From Streptomyces griseus (GTDB lineage Bacteria; Actinomycetota; Actinomycetes; Streptomycetales; Streptomycetaceae): a stretch of 64,000 nucleotides of DNA. A model generated the notes under the pieces. That model saw only the letters and a program-made list of their open reading frames with translations, did not search any database and was not told the DNA's origin. Of this stretch, positions 63,924 to 64,000 are shown piece after piece. The DNA is taken from NCBI GenBank assembly GCA_002154345.1, contig MUNB01000021.1:31029-95028 (forward strand), written 5' to 3'. Numbering within the stretch: position 1 is the stretch's first letter; the number at the start of each line of letters is the position of its first letter. Position numbers and translations under genes: made by a program.

Positions 63924-63997
63924 GCCGCCTTAGCTCAGTTGGCCAGAGCAACGCACTCGTAATGCGTAGGTCTCGGGTTCGAATCCCGAAGGCGGCT
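63924..63997 (+). tRNA. tRNA-Thr (anticodon CGT)
   Basis: A complete cloverleaf can be drawn. The 7-bp acceptor stem (GCCGCCT with AGGCGGC) is closed and the discriminator base is T. The D-arm region contains AGCTCAGTTGGCCAGAGC. The anticodon stem is ACGCA/TGCGT with loop CTCGTAA and anticodon CGT at 63958-63960. The T arm has GGTTCGAATCC. No CCA is encoded. It reads ACG codons, common in this genome. Confidence 0.95.
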
Positions 63998-64000
63998 CAG

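Noticed and set aside
1-64000. Integrated mobile element, phage or biosynthetic cluster
   Set aside because: No transposase, integrase, attachment-site duplication next to the tRNA, phage structural gene or polyketide/peptide synthetase was found. The tRNA is at the edge, so an element beyond 64 kb cannot be excluded.

Overview
The window is chromosomal DNA from a Streptomyces-type actinomycete. The base composition is very GC-rich, GTG and TTG starts are common, and the gene set is diagnostic: FilP and Scy (polar-growth coiled coils), BldG with its ATPase partner, a lysine-tailed topoisomerase I, an MFS-thymidylate kinase fusion, NucS and SpoIIE-type phosphatases. I see no phage, insertion sequence, CRISPR array, rRNA operon or antibiotic cluster. 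One tRNA-Thr(CGT) lies at the right edge.

Left block, 1-27.7 kb (core genome). It holds nucS (cut by the window edge), a small conserved gene, an LLM flavin oxidoreductase, a zinc-ribbon protein, two tandem paralogous ABC permease/ATPase pairs, filP, scy, methylmalonyl-CoA epimerase, acetyl-CoA acetyltransferase and meaB. Then come a secreted 1781-aa Rhs/YD-repeat polymorphic toxin with a small probable immunity gene, an Asp-rich PepSY protein divergent from a two-component system, a MarR regulator, three overlapping AIM24-family genes, and a coupled DUF3817/MTH1187 pair.

Middle block, 27.8-43.6 kb (more accessory). A cellulose-synthase-like GT2 enzyme loses its C-terminus and runs in frame into the back part of an AztD-like zinc-chaperone propeller. 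It is coupled by an ATGA overlap to aztC, then aztD and a His-rich repeat protein, with no aztA or aztB visible. A PAS/SpoIIE phosphatase, an S-adenosyl-methyltransferase, a conserved protein of unknown function, a large secreted PA14/propeller/CBM/DUF1080 protein behind two LacI-type operators, and a SWIM/VWA pair follow. The VWA gene has no good start codon and its open frame runs into a lone TadE-like gene. A thioredoxin-like lipoprotein after that carries a one-base frameshift.

Right block, 44.2-64 kb (core genome): a DUF1998 helicase, bldG and its partner, H+-pyrophosphatase, a lipoprotein, a methyltransferase, topA, the tmk fusion, the DNA polymerase III delta-prime subunit, a tripeptidyl-aminopeptidase-like lipoprotein and the tRNA. 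From memory, the left block follows S. coelicolor order around SCO5388-5409 and the right block follows SCO3550 down to SCO3540. These are far apart and on opposite sides of oriC there, so the middle block looks like a rearrangement junction. The chimeric gene, the start-less VWA gene, the orphan TadE gene and the frameshift all fall within it.
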